Shown here piece after piece: positions 6,248 through 6,957 of a stretch of DNA of 6,957 nucleotides. Under the pieces are notes generated by a model that worked only from the letters and a program-made list of their open reading frames with translations, did no database searches and was not told the origin of the DNA. Position 1 is the first letter of the stretch. Each line of letters begins with the position of its first letter. Made by a program: the position numbers and the translations under genes. The DNA is from Clostridiales bacterium UBA7573 (GTDB taxonomy: Bacteria > Bacillota > Clostridia > Oscillospirales > CAG-272). The stretch is from the NCBI GenBank assembly GCA_002477905.1, contig DLLB01000044.1:1-6957 (forward strand), read 5' to 3'.

Positions 6248-6957
6248 ATGCCGGATATGTCTTTGCAAAAGCATCCTATGCCGGTGCAGGAGCCGGCGGA
6301 ACGCGCCCGAAATTTTAAAGAAGTTGCGCTCGGCTATACGGCGGAGCAGGCAGTGGCAGAGGCAAACCGTTGTCTGCATTGCAAAAATATGCCGTGCGTC
6401 GGTGGCTGTCCGGTGAAAATTCAGATTCCTGCATTCATCGCGGCAACGGCGGCGGGAGATTTTGAAGGCGCTTATCGCATTCTGACGGAATCATCCTCTT
6501 TGCCGGCGGTGTGCGGACGGGTGTGCCCACAGGAAAATCAGTGTGAGGGAAAATGTGTACGCGGCATCAAGGGCGAATCTGTTGCAATCGGACGGTTGGA
6601 ACGATTTGTTGCGGATTATCATAACGCACATGCAACCGCGCAACCTGAAAAGCCCGTGCCGAACGGGCATCGCGTGGCGGTGGTCGGCAGCGGTCCTGCA
6701 GGACTCACCTGCGCGGGAGATCTTGCGAAGCGCGGTTATGCGGTGACGGTTCTGGAAGCGTTACATACTGCGGGTGGCGTATTGGTATACGGAATTCCGG
6801 AATTCCGGCTTCCGAAGTCCATTGTGGCAAAAGAAATTGAGGGGCTGAAAGCACTTGGCGTGGAAATCGCGACCAATACCGTGGTCGGAAAAACCGTTTC
6901 CATTCCGGAATTGCAGGCGGAGGGCTATGAAGCGGTGTTCATCGGCTCCGGCGCAGG
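6248..6957 (+). CDS. nfnB: NfnB-type NADPH-binding subunit (GltA/GltD-like), N-terminal half, 3' end outside window
   Basis: The first 236 residues of a protein expected to be about 465 long; the frame is still open at the window edge. It starts one base after the nfnA stop, so the two subunits are made from one mRNA. The N-terminus (KHPMPVQEPAERARNF) is typical of the homotetrameric GltA family. The ferredoxin-like domain carries two cysteine sets, C42-x2-C45-x4-C50-x3-C54 and C89-x3-C93-x5-C99-x3-C103, which should bind two [4Fe-4S] clusters. Glu118 in IGRLERF sits where dihydropyrimidine dehydrogenase has a cluster-ligating Gln. An FAD-binding Rossmann fold follows: VVGSGPAG (145-152), VTVLEA (166-171) and GGVLVYGIPEFRLPK (176-190). 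Automated annotation often calls it NADPH-dependent glutamate synthase; the adjacent nfnA and absence of a GltB-type large subunit here favour the Nfn role. The NADPH domain lies outside the window. Confidence 0.88.
   Translation, partial: MPDMSLQKHPMPVQEPAERARNFKEVALGYTAEQAVAEANRCLHCKNMPCVGGCPVKIQIPAFIAATAAGDFEGAYRILTESSSLPAVCGRVCPQENQCEGKCVRGIKGESVAIGRLERFVADYHNAHATAQPEKPVPNGHRVAVVGSGPAGLTCAGDLAKRGYAVTVLEALHTAGGVLVYGIPEFRLPKSIVAKEIEGLKALGVEIATNTVVGKTVSIPELQAEGYEAVFIGSGA

Overview
The window reads as chromosomal DNA from an anaerobic member of the Bacillota, most likely class Clostridia. The reasons are strong AGGAGG-type ribosome sites before nearly every gene, a GldFG/DUF4340 transporter set, a hexameric-type NADP glutamate dehydrogenase close to clostridial ones, and an NfnAB-type flavoprotein pair. 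Base composition looks close to half G+C by eye, which would suit an Oscillospirales-like gut anaerobe. That rank is inference, not something the sequence proves. All seven genes lie on the + strand.

Bases 1-3774 hold the end of a four-gene transport operon: the C-terminal third of an ABC ATPase, a GldF-like ABC-2 permease, a GldG-like membrane-anchored protein and a DUF4340 protein with one N-terminal membrane anchor. The genes are joined by an ATGA overlap, an 18-base gap and a TGATG overlap, so they are very probably co-transcribed and translationally coupled. Together they predict an ATP-driven membrane complex with two large domains outside the membrane. Its substrate cannot be read from the sequence.

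Bases 3775-3941 form a regulatory gap. It contains a weak A/T hairpin, a fully consensus sigma-70/sigma-A promoter (TTGACA, 17 bases, TATAAT, with an extended -10 TG and an A/T-rich upstream region) and a leader of about 72 bases before gdhA. gdhA (3942-5288) encodes NADP-type glutamate dehydrogenase with all expected catalytic residues. A long 14-bp hairpin terminator follows it.

Bases 5404-6957 hold nfnA and the first half of nfnB, one base apart. They encode the two subunits of a ferredoxin/NADH/NADPH flavin-based transhydrogenase (NfnAB; the large subunit is often annotated as GltA/GltD-like glutamate synthase). The likely link with gdhA is redox supply: Nfn makes NADPH from NADH and reduced ferredoxin, and GDH spends NADPH to fix ammonium into glutamate.

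I found no mobile element, CRISPR array, tRNA, rRNA or clearly new system. The most useful second looks are the unusually perfect gdhA promoter, the gdhA-nfnAB linkage, the Asp-for-Cys cluster ligand in NfnA, and the unknown substrate of the GldFG/DUF4340 transporter.
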